Virus record (IMG/VR): IMGVR_UViG_3300025410_000579
Location: 1-29,746 of that record
Strand: one strand, 5' to 3'
Source: a virus
DNA: 29,746 nt
This document shows, one piece after another, positions 20,209-29,746 of the stretch (its first letter is position 1; each line of letters opens with the position of its first letter). Position numbers and translations under genes: made by a program. Below the pieces are notes generated by a model. That model saw nothing but the letters and a program-made list of their open reading frames with translations, was not told where the DNA came from and ran no database searches.

Positions 20209-22398
20209 ATGGCAATTACTTGGACAACACCTCAGGGACTTTTAACCACAGCTAGTGTAAATGTTTTTACATCTATTACTGTATCTGCGTCTAATGCAAA
20301 TTCTTATAAGGTCATTAGTGGTCAACTTCCTGCAGGATTGTTTTTCTCATCAACTGGTACAATTTCTGGGATTCCTAGTGTAGTTGAAGAAACAACTCAC
20401 AATAAGTTTGTTATAAGAGCATCTAATACATCTACAATAGCAGATAGAACATTTTTTATAGATGTTGGTGCAGTTAATACTAATTTTTGGACATCTCAGG
20501 GAGGATACTTACCCGTTGGATATCACGGTGATGATTATATTTTAAATCACAAATATGTAGATTATTCTATAGCTTCGTTAACAACTAGTACCTCGGCATT
20601 AAAATTTTATATGAATGATTTAAATTTGTTGCCTCCGGGATTAACCCTAACCGAAGAAGGTAGGTTGTATGGTGTTGTTAAAGATAAATTTGTTGCCACA
20701 ACATCTACAATGTTAGGGTACCCACATCTTTATCAATTTGATGTTGTTGCCACTGATGGTATAGTTAAAAGTACAAGTGGTATATTTAAAATATTAGTTG
20801 TTAGTCCAGATATGCTAAGAGCAGACAGTGGACTTTTTGGATTCACTACTAGTAGTTTTATAAATTTAAACAGTAATACCAGTGTAATTCAAGATATTGC
20901 TAGTTTAGGATATGTCGAAGCTCCACAATTTGTTAATAGTTCGGATTTAGGAATTGTGAGAGCAAACAATAATGAATTTATTCCTGTAACTGCTTATGAT
21001 GCATCTCCATTTCAAGGACCCATAACATATTCTATACAGGAAGGTCGTCCAGAAATTGCAACTACAACAACCTATTATACAAAATATATTAACAACTTCC
21101 CTGTAAATTTTTATACATCAACAACCTACACAAATTATATTCCTGATCCTGCTTGGAGTTTACCTACAGGATTACAAATAGATAGTACCACTGGTTATAT
21201 CTATGGACACATCCCTTATCAACCTGAATATAGTAAACAATATAATTTAAATGTGTTTGCTACAAAAACGGACATATATAGTGGAAATAAATCTACAGGT
21301 ACTAATATTTTTAATTTAATTGTTGAAGGCAATGTGTCTAGTTATATCGAGTGGGTATCCGACAGTGATCTTGGTAGTATAAATTTTGGAGTTACCAGTG
21401 ATCTTGCTGTTGTTGCTAAACAGGTTAATTCCGCCTACACAATAAAATATAAATTAATTGATGGGTCATTGCCAGTAGGACTTACATTGCAACGAGATGG
21501 AACAATTACAGGATATGCATATTATTGGGCTCCTAACACATATTCGTTTACAGTAGAAGCCAGCGATGTTTATGGACTTAGTGCTGTAACCAGAACATTT
21601 ACTTTATCTACAGTCAAAACAGATAACATACAATATACTAAAATCTGGTTACGTCCGTTCTTAAAGCCTGAAAAACGTACAACATATCAAAGCTTCACTG
21701 CTGATACATTTATATTTGATCCTACATTAATATATAGATATTATGATCCTAATTTTGGTGTACAACACGATATAAAAGTAGTTTTAGAATTTGGTATAGA
21801 AAAAATGAATATAGATGATTATGTTCCAGCATTGCGTCAAAGTTTCTACAGGAAAAGATTATATTTTGGAGATGTTAAAACTGCAATAGCCCAAGATATC
21901 GATGGCAACATTCTTTATGAAGTTGTGTATGTAGATGTTGTAGATGATATGGCAGGTGCAAGTTCAGTTGTTTATAGTGGTAACAATATTTTGTATCCTG
22001 GTGGTATAGACAATATGAAAACACAACTTCGCAGTTTAGAATTTCAAGATGGTTCTATAATCGGCGTCAATGATTATTTAGAGCCCAAATTTATGCGAAC
22101 TCTAGGATCTACAGGCAACCAAATTCCGATGTATATGAAAGTTATTCCATTATGTTATGCATTACCAGGACAAGGTCAACGTATTGTTAATAGAATTAAA
22201 CTCAGCGGATTTGATTTTAAACTATTAGATTTTGAAATAGACAGATTAGTTGTACAAGATACACTGGATGGTACTACAGCTAAATACCTAATATTTGAAA
22301 GACAAAGTGTCGGTGATACAATTCCTTCCGATGACATATTATACGAAGAAAACATCACGTGGGAATTTAACGACGGTGTTATTTTAACTAGGACCTAA
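20209..22398 (+). CDS. Virion structural protein with repeated Ig-like (He_PIG) domains (729 aa)
   Basis: At least three to four He_PIG-type beta domains occur, each with the G-L-P-x-G-L-x-x-x-x-x-G-x-I-x-G motif: residues ~35-75 ([19 protein letters not shown]), ~140-160 ([15 protein letters not shown]), ~315-340 ([16 protein letters not shown]) and ~410-460 ([18 protein letters not shown]). The C-terminal ~250 residues change character ([38 protein letters not shown], then [18 protein letters not shown]) and resemble the end of large baseplate/fibre-associated proteins in aquatic T4-like phages. Ig-like folds on virions usually bind carbohydrate weakly. Weak SD. Confidence 0.8.
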   Translation: MAITWTTPQGLLTTASVNVFTSITVSASNANSYKVISGQLPAGLFFSSTGTISGIPSVVEETTHNKFVIRASNTSTIADRTFFIDVGAVNTNFWTSQGGYLPVGYHGDDYILNHKYVDYSIASLTTSTSALKFYMNDLNLLPPGLTLTEEGRLYGVVKDKFVATTSTMLGYPHLYQFDVVATDGIVKSTSGIFKILVVSPDMLRADSGLFGFTTSSFINLNSNTSVIQDIASLGYVEAPQFVNSSDLGIVRANNNEFIPVTAYDASPFQGPITYSIQEGRPEIATTTTYYTKYINNFPVNFYTSTTYTNYIPDPAWSLPTGLQIDSTTGYIYGHIPYQPEYSKQYNLNVFATKTDIYSGNKSTGTNIFNLIVEGNVSSYIEWVSDSDLGSINFGVTSDLAVVAKQVNSAYTIKYKLIDGSLPVGLTLQRDGTITGYAYYWAPNTYSFTVEASDVYGLSAVTRTFTLSTVKTDNIQYTKIWLRPFLKPEKRTTYQSFTADTFIFDPTLIYRYYDPNFGVQHDIKVVLEFGIEKMNIDDYVPALRQSFYRKRLYFGDVKTAIAQDIDGNILYEVVYVDVVDDMAGASSVVYSGNNILYPGGIDNMKTQLRSLEFQDGSIIGVNDYLEPKFMRTLGSTGNQIPMYMKVIPLCYALPGQGQRIVNRIKLSGFDFKLLDFEIDRLVVQDTLDGTTAKYLIFERQSVGDTIPSDDILYEENITWEFNDGVILTRT

Positions 22399-22400
22399 AA

Positions 22401-23159
22401 ATGACAGCAATTACCAATTTACCATCAGTCAACACACTTACAAATCAAATTATAATACCGGTAGTTGATGGGTCTGATGGAAATAAAACTAAAAAAATTA
22501 ATATAGAACAAATTGTTTCCTTGTCAAGGGGTCCACAGGGTAATGTAGGACCTACAGGCCCGAATGGAGGGCCTCAGGGACCTGCCGGAGTTACTGGACC
22601 TACAGGAAATCAAGGACCCACAGGTGCTGGTGCTACCGGTCCAACTGGGCCAAGGGGAAATATTGGACCCACGGGATTAGGCTCAACTGGACCACAGGGT
22701 CCTACTGGTGCCGCGAGCAACGTTGTAGGACCAACAGGTGCACAAGGACCCACTGGTCCAGCAGGTACAGGTGGTGGTTCATTTACAAGAACATTGTCAT
22801 CAGCAAGTACCGCTCCGTTGGCCAGCGGTGCTACGGCTTATAATAATTGGCCAGGATTTAAAAGCTATGCAATATTAAAATTACAAACTTCGGCAGCATC
22901 TTGGGTTAGATTGTATACTTCTAATGATGCAAGAACTGCGGATTCATCTAGAGTACAAAGTATAGATCCGTTGCCAGGATCCGGAGTAATACTCGATGTT
23001 ATAACAACTGGAAGTTCAGCTCAACTTATTAGTCCTGCTGTGATAGGATTCAATGATGAAGATCCTACAACATCAACAATTTGTGTATCAATAACAAATC
23101 TTACTAGTTCAACTCAATCATTAGGATTGACAATGACTTTATTGCCATTAGAAGTATAA
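22401..23159 (+). CDS. Collagen-like tail fibre (252 aa)
   Basis: An N-terminal segment ([18 protein letters not shown]) followed by V-V-D-G-S-D is the usual virion-attachment element of phage fibres with a collagen shaft. Residues ~44-128 are Gly-X-Y triplets rich in G-P-T/G-P-Q, which should form a triple helix. Residues ~130-252 are a beta-rich C-terminal head ([49 protein letters not shown]) that may bind the receptor or trimerise. AGGA lies 7 bases before the ATG. Probably a short secondary fibre. Confidence 0.85.
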   Translation: MTAITNLPSVNTLTNQIIIPVVDGSDGNKTKKINIEQIVSLSRGPQGNVGPTGPNGGPQGPAGVTGPTGNQGPTGAGATGPTGPRGNIGPTGLGSTGPQGPTGAASNVVGPTGAQGPTGPAGTGGGSFTRTLSSASTAPLASGATAYNNWPGFKSYAILKLQTSAASWVRLYTSNDARTADSSRVQSIDPLPGSGVILDVITTGSSAQLISPAVIGFNDEDPTTSTICVSITNLTSSTQSLGLTMTLLPLEV

Positions 23160-23164
23160 TATAA

Positions 23165-25345
23165 ATGACGTATACTACAACATTAAATGTATCATACGGA
23201 ATTGATCCTGCACAATTTGTAAATTTATATACCCCTTCTGGTACGCCTCTAGGAACTATATTACATATACACGGTGGAGGATGGATTGCTAATAATTCTA
23301 CCACAGGGCCATCACCTACTGCTACTGATCCAACGATGGTACAATTTGTAAGTGCAGGTTATGCAGTTATAGATATGCAATATAGAGATAGAGCATCTGG
23401 TGGCGGTACCACTGTTACCAATCATATTCCCGGAGATGTATCCGATGTAGTAACTGTATTAAGCTATTGTTTAGATTCAGTTGCGGCAGCAAACAAAGGA
23501 GGACAATGGCCGACTATACAAAACTATATTTCTAATAATCAAGGATTAGTAGTAGGAGGTACTAGTGCCGGGGGACATTTGACTATTATGGGAGTATGTA
23601 CTTACGGTACATCTTCTGGTCTATGGCCAAAAGGTGCTATTAGTATATCTGGACCAACTGACATAGATTATTTTACAACTTCAACTAATTTTATAGATCC
23701 ATATATAAGAAATTCTTTTGTTGATCAGTATATACAAACAATGTTAGAGTCTGATCAAAAATTAGCAAGTCCTTTTTGGCAATATGGTTCGCAGATAGGC
23801 GAAGGCGGGGCACCTACACCGGGACCTTGGTTTAATGCAGTAAATTCCAGCAATTGTAAATTTGTTTTTGTACAAAATGAAAACGATACACTTGTTACTT
23901 TACACAATGTAGCTCCAGCCATTGATAGTTTTTCTCAGTATAATACCAATACCACTGTTGTGCGTGTTGTTGAAGGCCCGCCATTAGGTAATTGGGATAC
24001 ATTTAATTCAATATCTATTAAAAGTACATTGTCTTCGACTAGTCAGTTGCCCAATACAGGACAAACCTTAGGCGATGCATATATATTACCCAACGGTGTT
24101 TGGGTATATAATAATGGAACTTATACAGGAGATAATACATATCCTGCATCAGTAAATGGATTCACATTATGGTTTCAACATAATTATACCGTTGCTGAAT
24201 ATCCTCGAATATTAGACATTGCTAATAATATTTTTAAAAATCTTCAATTATCACCTGCTCCTGGAAATTTAACAGGTATTTACGGTGCTCCTATTATTAT
24301 TTCTGATGTAGGACAAACTTTTTCAGTATCAGGCGGTACTGGTCCTTATTCATATGAAATTGCAGAAGGTGTAATACCTCCTGGATTATCATTGATCTCT
24401 TTTCCTAATAATCCAAACAATGGATTATTAACAGGAATACCTACTGTTCCAGGATTATATAATTTTAAAATAAGAGCCACAGATGCTAATGGTGCAACTG
24501 TAACCGGTGATTATCAGGTTATGTTTAGTACCAGTACTGTTACATATAATTCAAAACTATTACCTCAAGGACAAGATTCTGTGTTTACAGGATTTAGATA
24601 TCCTAGAAATTTCTGGCATAGTCAGTATAGTTCTGGAGTTGGCGGATTATTCAATGCAAATATATCTGATAGTGTTAACGCTATTTCAGATTTTACAAGT
24701 ACACACGCTTACGTTGTTGATGAAATACATTGGGGTACTGGCAAACCCACAGGAGACGATTTACAAGCACTATGCGATTATTGGAGATATTATGGTATAA
24801 GTCCAGGTGTTGGAATAACTCACGCGGCTGAAACAGGATACGGTGGAATTACTCCTGTGCCTACTGCTACAATACTCGCAGATGCTATTCGTGCAGATTG
24901 GGTAGCATTAGATCCTTATTTGTATATTGCCAGCATTCCTGGATTTAACAACGGGGATACTACTATAAATCAATCAAATATAACAAATACCATAAATGGT
25001 CTAATAGCGTGGACGCAGGGATGGATTAATAGATTGGCTCCTTATGGAATTCCAGTTGTATTAATTACCCAAGGAATTAGAGAATTAGGAATATCAGAAT
25101 CATACGTAGACCAATATCTACAAGCTCAATATACTACGTTTAACAGTTATAAAACTCCTCTGAGATTTGTATTTCCATATGAAGTATTAATAGGACTTTC
25201 AGTCTATGAATTTGCTAACGTTGATGTTAGTTCGTATGTTTTGGCACATCCATTGGCAAAAACCAATCAAAAATATCCAAGGTTAGTAGATGCAAGGCCA
25301 AAAAAAGGACAAACTTATCCGAGATTTAAGATCACCAACAGGTAA
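23165..25345 (+). CDS. Tail-spike candidate with alpha/beta-hydrolase esterase domain and Ig-like domain (726 aa)
   Basis: Residues ~1-360 form an HSL/BD-FAE-like esterase: oxyanion motif H36-G-G-G-W40, nucleophile elbow G-T-S134-A-G-G, Asp candidate D241 (E-N-D-T-L-V) and His candidate H339 (or H247). Between D241 and H339 an extra module (~288-322: SSTSQLPNTGQTLGDAYILP, then GVWVYNNGTYT) of the type found in phage fibres is inserted. Residues ~372-455 are an He_PIG Ig-like domain (IPPGLSL...LLTGIPTVPG). Residues ~465-690 look like a separate alpha/beta domain (YVVDEIHWGTGKPT, YGISPGVGITHA), not assigned. No signal peptide. The likely role is removing ester groups (e.g. O-acetyl) from a surface polysaccharide on contact. 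Enzyme type is inference; catalytic motifs are seen. Confidence 0.8.
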   Translation: MTYTTTLNVSYGIDPAQFVNLYTPSGTPLGTILHIHGGGWIANNSTTGPSPTATDPTMVQFVSAGYAVIDMQYRDRASGGGTTVTNHIPGDVSDVVTVLSYCLDSVAAANKGGQWPTIQNYISNNQGLVVGGTSAGGHLTIMGVCTYGTSSGLWPKGAISISGPTDIDYFTTSTNFIDPYIRNSFVDQYIQTMLESDQKLASPFWQYGSQIGEGGAPTPGPWFNAVNSSNCKFVFVQNENDTLVTLHNVAPAIDSFSQYNTNTTVVRVVEGPPLGNWDTFNSISIKSTLSSTSQLPNTGQTLGDAYILPNGVWVYNNGTYTGDNTYPASVNGFTLWFQHNYTVAEYPRILDIANNIFKNLQLSPAPGNLTGIYGAPIIISDVGQTFSVSGGTGPYSYEIAEGVIPPGLSLISFPNNPNNGLLTGIPTVPGLYNFKIRATDANGATVTGDYQVMFSTSTVTYNSKLLPQGQDSVFTGFRYPRNFWHSQYSSGVGGLFNANISDSVNAISDFTSTHAYVVDEIHWGTGKPTGDDLQALCDYWRYYGISPGVGITHAAETGYGGITPVPTATILADAIRADWVALDPYLYIASIPGFNNGDTTINQSNITNTINGLIAWTQGWINRLAPYGIPVVLITQGIRELGISESYVDQYLQAQYTTFNSYKTPLRFVFPYEVLIGLSVYEFANVDVSSYVLAHPLAKTNQKYPRLVDARPKKGQTYPRFKITNR

Positions 25346-25353
25346 TATAAATA
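25346..25353 (+). promoter_or_regulatory. T4-type late promoter
   Basis: TATAAATA, a perfect eight-of-eight match to the T4 late consensus, directly after the stop of the esterase gene and 22 bases before ATG 25375. The start would be ~25359. It fits late expression of the large collagen-like fibre. Confidence 0.65.
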
Positions 25354-25374
25354 CATTATCATTAGTTGATAATT

Positions 25375-28300
25375 ATGACCAGACTTACCAGACCACTACC
25401 CTCATCTATACCGCATTTAACAAATCCTACCGAAGGAACCACACAATTTATTGTGCAAGATTCTGCGGTAACACAATATTTGACTGTAGATCAAGCATCA
25501 AGCCTGCTTGTTTTATCAGCACTTTCACATTTAAATAATTTTACACAAGGGCCGCAAGGACCCACTGGGTCACAGGGGTCAACTGGTCCAACTGGTATTT
25601 TAGGACCTACTGGTGCAACAGGTAATATCGGACCTACTGGACCACAAGGAGTAACCGGCTCTCAAGGACCTACTGGAGTACAAGGGCCGACTGGACCACA
25701 AGGCACACAAGGGCCAACTGGAATTAAAGGTGCAACTGGAGCCACCGGCTCTCAAGGTAATTTAGGTCCAACAGGACCATCAGGTTCAGGACCAACTGGT
25801 CCTACAGGAACTGGTGCTACTGGACCACAAGGCCCCATAGGAAATACAGGTACACAAGGCCCCACTGGAGCAGGTGCTACTGGTGCTACTGGTGCTACTG
25901 GTTCTCAAGGTAATTTAGGACCCACCGGTGCGGCTGGTACATCAGTTAATATTATAGGTTCGACCTCAACCAGTGCAGGAATTTTAGGAGTAGACCCAAG
26001 CCCAGTCAACGGTGACGGTGTTATTGCAGAAGATACTGGACATTTATGGGTTTACAACGGAACATCATTTGTTGATGTTGGAACAATCAAAGGTCCAACT
26101 GGACAACAAGGCCCAACTGGTCCAACCGGAGCTCAAAGCAATGTTGCCGGTCCAACAGGTCCACAGGGTCCAACTGGCGCAACAGGCAGTACAGGAGCAA
26201 CAGGATTTGGAGCAACTGGTAACACAGGGCCTACTGGTGCTACCGGACCAGGCGGAACAGGTAGTGTTGGAGCAACCGGTGCTACTGGACCTACAGGAAC
26301 ACAAGGTACTGTTGGTAACACAGGGCCTACTGGTGCTACTGGACCAGGCGGAACAGGTAGTGTTGGCCCAACCGGACCTACAGGTATACAAGGTACTGTT
26401 GGTAACACAGGTCCAACAGGAGCAACAGGCCCGGGTGGAACAGGTAGTGTTGGAGCAACCGGTGCTACTGGACCAACAGGAACACAAGGACCTATTGGAC
26501 CACAGGGACCAACTGGTTCCGCAGGTAGTACTGGTATTAATGGAGCAACCGGTGCTACTGGACCAACAGGAACACAAGGACCTACTGGAACACAAGGACC
26601 TACTGGACCACAGGGACCAACTGGTTCCGCAGGTAGTACTGGTATTAATGGAGCAACTGGGCCAACAGGAACACAAGGACCTACTGGACCACAGGGACCA
26701 ACTGGTTCCGCAGGTAGTACTGGTATTAATGGAGCAACTGGGCCAACAGGAACACAAGGACCTACTGGTAGTACTGGTCCGGTTGGCGGAAGTAATGGTC
26801 AAATATTATATAATAATAGTGGAGTTGCTTCCGGTAGCAGTAATCTAACATTTGACGGAAGCAATGTAGTATTAGCAGGCAATTTAACTGTAGGTGGCAC
26901 ATTAGCATTTAATGGTACTGCTACTTATATTTTAAGTACAAATACATATTATACTGATAACATCTTAGAAATACACGTTCCACCTAGTGGTGTTAACGGG
27001 TTTTGGACCACAGACGATGGAAAAGACATTGGTATTCGTATGCACTATTATAATGGTGCTGATCAAAATGCCGCGTTGGTATTAGCCGACAATACAAAAT
27101 GGTTAGAATGGTATCAAACAGGAGCAGAAGTCAACGGAGACTTTACTTCTGCAACATACGGAACATTTAAGACAGGTTCTATTGTTCTAGTCAATACAAC
27201 TGCATCCGTTAGCACTGTTACAGGAGCATTAACTGTTGCTGGTGGTGTTGGTATTGGCGGTAGTTTATATGTTGGAAATACCTCAACCTTCTACGGAGTA
27301 AGTGGCAATAGCGATTATAAAGCACCTATTATCAAACTTGATATGTTGGGTAATGTGTTTGGTGGTATTGGAGCCAGTGCTAATGGTGTAGTCAAGGGTG
27401 GCATTTCTTGGGATACAAACGGTGACATGTATATTGACTCTATTGGAGGTTATTTTTTATTCAACGATCTTGCTGGTGGAAATAATTTAGCATTTATCAA
27501 CGGAAATCAATACTTTTTAAGTGTAACACAAGGTGCTGCCGCTAAGATTAGTACCCTTAATGTTGGCCTAAATGGAACAGCTAGTACAAGTACAACTACA
27601 GGTGCATTAACCGTACAAGGTGGCGTAGGTATTGGCGGAAATATTAATATTGGCGGAACTGCTTATATAAATGGTTCGCAGGTTATTACTACAGGAACCA
27701 TAGCAACATTTGCAAGTCTAGGACCAACAGGTGCCCAAGGGCCAACTGGGCCACAAGGATCTACTGGATCTAATGGTGCTACAGGAGCACAAGGACCCAC
27801 CGGTGCTCAAGGCCCAACAGGACCACAAGGAAGTCAAGGTAATGCTGGTGCTACAGGAGCACAAGGACCCACAGGACCACAAGGTATTGGTTATAGTTTA
27901 ACAGCAACTGATAGTGCTACAATTGGTAGTTCAGGATCATATTCCTGGGCAACAAATGGCTCATCATTGACCAGCCCTCTTGTAGCCGGTAGCAGAATTC
28001 GTGTAACAGTATCTGGTAGTTCATCAAATTGGATAGAAGGAGTTGTTACAGGCTGGTCAAGCTCTATTCTAAATATGACTGCTGATCTAAGTTCAGGTTC
28101 AGGAGCATATTCAAATTGGGTTATTAATGTTGCTGGACAACCAGGAGTAACTGGACCACAAGGATCTACTGGTGCACAGGGACCCCAAGGTGCACAGGGA
28201 CCGACTGGTGCCAACGGTACAAATGGAGTTACAGGTCCAACCGGTAGTACTGGGCCGGTTGGGGGTAGTTCAGGACAAGTATTATATAACAGCAGTGGTT

Positions 28301-28692
28301 CTGCCTCAGGAAGTAGTAATTTAACTTTTGATGGAACAGCATTGACTGCAATATTCAAAGGTTATAAAGAAACAGTTAATACATTAGGCAATACTAGTTC
28401 TAATACTAATTTAGATTTGAGTACTGCTAATGTATTTGATATCACATTAACTGGTAGCCCAACATTTACATTTACAAATGCCCCAGCATCTGGTACATTA
28501 ATATCAGCTACGGTTATTTTACGTCAAGATAGTACAGGTAACAGATCACCGACATTTACTAATGCACATTACACAGAAGGAGCTACTCCTGTATATTCAA
28601 CTGGGGCAAACCAAATAGATGTACTTACATTCTTTACAGTTAATGGTGGTTCGTACTGGTTTGGCACATTTGCTATGGCCGCAGTTTCATAA
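25375..28692 (+). CDS. Large collagen-like tail fibre (1105 aa)
   Basis: ATG 25375 ([20 protein letters not shown]) is preferred over the in-frame TTG at 25366. After a short virion-attachment segment (to ~57) come long runs of Gly-X-Y triplets (~58-190, ~242-465, ~782-840 and ~922-960), broken by small beta modules: a [18 protein letters not shown] module (~200-240), a [13 protein letters not shown] module at ~471 that recurs near 962, and GGVGIGG-type modules with a globular head (~500-770). The final ~100 residues form a beta-rich tip. Expected to be a trimeric fibre. There is no clear SD. The repeats make its length prone to change. Confidence 0.88.
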   Translation: MTRLTRPLPSSIPHLTNPTEGTTQFIVQDSAVTQYLTVDQASSLLVLSALSHLNNFTQGPQGPTGSQGSTGPTGILGPTGATGNIGPTGPQGVTGSQGPTGVQGPTGPQGTQGPTGIKGATGATGSQGNLGPTGPSGSGPTGPTGTGATGPQGPIGNTGTQGPTGAGATGATGATGSQGNLGPTGAAGTSVNIIGSTSTSAGILGVDPSPVNGDGVIAEDTGHLWVYNGTSFVDVGTIKGPTGQQGPTGPTGAQSNVAGPTGPQGPTGATGSTGATGFGATGNTGPTGATGPGGTGSVGATGATGPTGTQGTVGNTGPTGATGPGGTGSVGPTGPTGIQGTVGNTGPTGATGPGGTGSVGATGATGPTGTQGPIGPQGPTGSAGSTGINGATGATGPTGTQGPTGTQGPTGPQGPTGSAGSTGINGATGPTGTQGPTGPQGPTGSAGSTGINGATGPTGTQGPTGSTGPVGGSNGQILYNNSGVASGSSNLTFDGSNVVLAGNLTVGGTLAFNGTATYILSTNTYYTDNILEIHVPPSGVNGFWTTDDGKDIGIRMHYYNGADQNAALVLADNTKWLEWYQTGAEVNGDFTSATYGTFKTGSIVLVNTTASVSTVTGALTVAGGVGIGGSLYVGNTSTFYGVSGNSDYKAPIIKLDMLGNVFGGIGASANGVVKGGISWDTNGDMYIDSIGGYFLFNDLAGGNNLAFINGNQYFLSVTQGAAAKISTLNVGLNGTASTSTTTGALTVQGGVGIGGNINIGGTAYINGSQVITTGTIATFASLGPTGAQGPTGPQGSTGSNGATGAQGPTGAQGPTGPQGSQGNAGATGAQGPTGPQGIGYSLTATDSATIGSSGSYSWATNGSSLTSPLVAGSRIRVTVSGSSSNWIEGVVTGWSSSILNMTADLSSGSGAYSNWVINVAGQPGVTGPQGSTGAQGPQGAQGPTGANGTNGVTGPTGSTGPVGGSSGQVLYNSSGSASGSSNLTFDGTALTAIFKGYKETVNTLGNTSSNTNLDLSTANVFDITLTGSPTFTFTNAPASGTLISATVILRQDSTGNRSPTFTNAHYTEGATPVYSTGANQIDVLTFFTVNGGSYWFGTFAMAAVS
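26221..26480 (+). repeat. Collagen-coding repeats, units about 96 and 87 bp
   Basis: AACACAGGGCCTACTGG begins at 26221 and again at 26317, and a close relative (AACACAGGTCCAACAGG) at 26404. Each unit holds the [12 protein letters not shown] segment. All spacings are multiples of nine or three bases, keeping the Gly-X-Y frame. Confidence 0.8.
26501..26770 (+). repeat. Collagen-coding tandem repeat, 81-bp exact unit
   Basis: CACAGGGACCAACTGGTTCC occurs at 26501, 26609 and 26690. The copies starting at 26609 and 26690 agree over 80 consecutive bases; the first is separated by 108 bases. Each unit contains a non-collagen A-G-S-T-G-I-N-G break. Recent expansion is the simplest reading. Confidence 0.88.
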
Positions 28693-28707
28693 AGGAGAAA
28701 AATTAAA

Positions 28708-29043
28708 ATGGCAATAACAAAAATAGACGACGTTTTTTTATATGTTGGTATCACAGATGGCGTAACCGAAGCTAACAATATTAAAAAATGGTTAGTTGCT
28801 AACAATATCAAATATACACTATTGTTTTACGGTGACGATGCACAACACGCAGACGTTATTGGAGCATTAAATTCTTGGTGGCCTGGGGCTAGCATCGTTG
28901 ATTTTCCAATATTAGTATACACAGAAATTCACGATGATTTACCACCAAGCCAATATCCAAGAAAATATTTTCAAACTTTAGTTGATTTACAAGGCAGCAA
29001 TTTTTTAAGTACATATACTTTGACTAATTCCAACCCTAGATAA
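28708..29043 (+). CDS. Small protein with possible cysteine-less thioredoxin/glutaredoxin fold (111 aa)
   Basis: Strong SD AAAGGAG, 28 bases downstream of the fibre stop region. The order beta-alpha-beta with D-V-F-L-Y-V-G-I, then I-K-K-W-L-V-A-N-N-I-K-Y-T-L-L-F-Y-G-D-D, and later D-F-P-I-L-V-Y (a cis-Pro-like element) resembles glutaredoxin-type folds, but no Cys pair is present, so redox activity is not expected. It looks like small proteins located next to fibre genes in T4-like phages. It may be a minor virion component or assembly factor. The fold is inference. Confidence 0.65.
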   Translation: MAITKIDDVFLYVGITDGVTEANNIKKWLVANNIKYTLLFYGDDAQHADVIGALNSWWPGASIVDFPILVYTEIHDDLPPSQYPRKYFQTLVDLQGSNFLSTYTLTNSNPR

Positions 29044-29057
29044 TAGGAAAGTAATAT

Positions 29058-29746
29058 ATGCCAGTTGCCTTTAGATCAGAGATGCGCAGAACAATTAGAC
29101 CAGCTGGATCAGTGACCTTAAATTCCAGTACAACTTTCAAACAACCGTTTGGTGTTAAAACTGCTACACTCACTGGATATGCCGCAGTTAGTAATCCTGG
29201 CTCGCCAGGTAGTCAAGGCTCAGCCGGTAGTCAAGGTAACTCTGCTCCAAAAGGCAACGATGGAACTAACGGAGTAGGCGGGCCAGGAGGAAGTGCAGGC
29301 GGGCGCGGTAATAATGGAACAGGCGGTGCAGGTGGCAATGCTGGAAATCCCGGGCAATACGGAGGTGCAGGAGGGGGCGGTGGCGGAAGTGCTGGGGATC
29401 CTGATGAAGAGCTAGGTGGTGGTAATAGTTACAATGCTATCTACTGGGAACCATCACCATTGGCCAATAGTGGAAGCCCGGGTAATGCGGCAAATCCCGG
29501 TACATATCCAGCATTCGGAGGGGCACCCGGAAATGGTGGAGCTGGCGGTACTGTTAATTTTGTTGCATATATTCCAAATAGTTATCCTGGAACTCCAGTA
29601 ATAAGTATATATGTGGGCCTAGGAGGAACCTCGGGTAATGCAGGTGGTGCTGGTCCAGCAGGGTCTGGTGCAGGTTCTGGCCAACCTGGAGCCGCTGGAA
29701 ATTCAGGATCAGCTGGTGGCAATGCACCCAATACTTGGCCAGGAAA
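29058..29746 (+). CDS. Glycine-rich adhesin / tail-tip protein, 3' end beyond the window
   Basis: ATG 29058 has AGGAAAG upstream, and the frame is open to the window end (229 codons). The N-terminus (VAFRSEMRRTIRPAGSVTL, then FKQPFGVKTATLTGYAAV) looks like a virion-binding beta segment. From residue ~47 it is dominated by Gly, Ala, Asn, Ser and Pro, with G-G-A-G-G-N-A-G-N-P-G-type and poly-Gly stretches. It is not a strict Gly-X-Y repeat, so not a collagen helix; it resembles the polyglycine sandwich of receptor-binding adhesins (gp38-like) or glycine-rich fibre tips. High local GC reflects GGN codons. Function as adhesin is inference. Confidence 0.8.
   Translation, partial: MPVAFRSEMRRTIRPAGSVTLNSSTTFKQPFGVKTATLTGYAAVSNPGSPGSQGSAGSQGNSAPKGNDGTNGVGGPGGSAGGRGNNGTGGAGGNAGNPGQYGGAGGGGGGSAGDPDEELGGGNSYNAIYWEPSPLANSGSPGNAANPGTYPAFGGAPGNGGAGGTVNFVAYIPNSYPGTPVISIYVGLGGTSGNAGGAGPAGSGAGSGQPGAAGNSGSAGGNAPNTWPG

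Noticed and set aside
24507-24800. Leu/Ile-rich alternative frame within the esterase gene
   Set aside because: Shadow frame over a long coding region, without its own start signals or conserved motifs.
26221-26770. Regular direct repeats considered as a CRISPR array
   Set aside because: Repeats are translated Gly-X-Y units in frame, with no unique spacers of constant length and no cas genes.
26012-26848. Long alternative frames across the collagen region, on both strands (Gln/Leu-rich, Cys/Ser-rich, Pro/Val-rich)
   Set aside because: They are by-products of GGN-CCN-ACN triplet repeats, which keep all frames open.

Overview
The window is a compact, AT-rich, almost wholly plus-strand phage genome segment. 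Genes overlap by 4-17 bases or abut, most have Shine-Dalgarno sequences, many small unknown proteins look like families seen in T4-like marine and freshwater myoviruses, and the right half is a cassette of tail-fibre genes. It is most likely a tailed phage of T4-like affinity infecting an aquatic Gram-negative bacterium. That placement is inference from gene content, from one perfect T4-late-type promoter (25346-25353) and from good host-type sigma-70 promoters.

Layout. 1-410: 3' end of GTP cyclohydrolase I. 518-5528: a glycosyltransferase, then a tight run of small unknown proteins with a MazG-like pyrophosphohydrolase and a class I glutamine amidotransferase. 5518-9268: a strong promoter and hairpin leader ahead of a 402-residue unknown protein, a BPSL0761-like protein, a small membrane protein, an RHH-like protein, two conserved unknowns and ClpP. 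9279-11483: a small membrane protein behind a Shine-Dalgarno-masking hairpin, a QueD-like protein, a cupin, another small membrane protein, a minus-strand GIY-YIG homing endonuclease with an in-frame TGA, and a start-less zinc-knuckle fragment. 11489-15803: a UDP-glucuronate decarboxylase-like sugar enzyme, an AbrB-like regulator, UV-damage endonuclease, an antisense membrane-anchored lysine/alanine/proline-rich protein, Fe/Mn superoxide dismutase, an HNH endonuclease inserted at the sod 3' end, and a small acidic protein. 15860-29746: the adhesion module, made up of a 1319-residue fibre, a tail-assembly chaperone-like protein, an Ig-like structural protein, a collagen-like fibre, an esterase-bearing tail-spike candidate, a large collagen-like fibre, a thioredoxin-fold-like small protein and a glycine-rich adhesin cut by the window end.

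How the genes may work together. FolE and the QueD-like protein are early steps toward 7-deazaguanines (queuosine or modified DNA bases). The glycosyltransferase, UDP-sugar decarboxylase, cupin and possibly the amidotransferase suggest sugar decoration of virion, DNA or host surface. UvdE, SOD, ClpP and the MazG-like enzyme are host-support or stress functions. The fibre cluster determines host binding and, through the esterase, probably modifies a surface polysaccharide.

The observations most worth following are: (1) the HNH endonuclease flanked by two diverged copies of the sod 3' end, the upstream one restoring the SOD reading frame with mainly synonymous changes; (2) an esterase tail-spike candidate with a small module nested between its catalytic Asp and candidate His; (3) several leaders in which a hairpin masks the Shine-Dalgarno while a promoter lies inside or just upstream, as in T4 genes e, soc and 49; (4) the GIY-YIG gene with TGA at an expected Trp codon; (5) the membrane-anchored histone-H1-like antisense protein.
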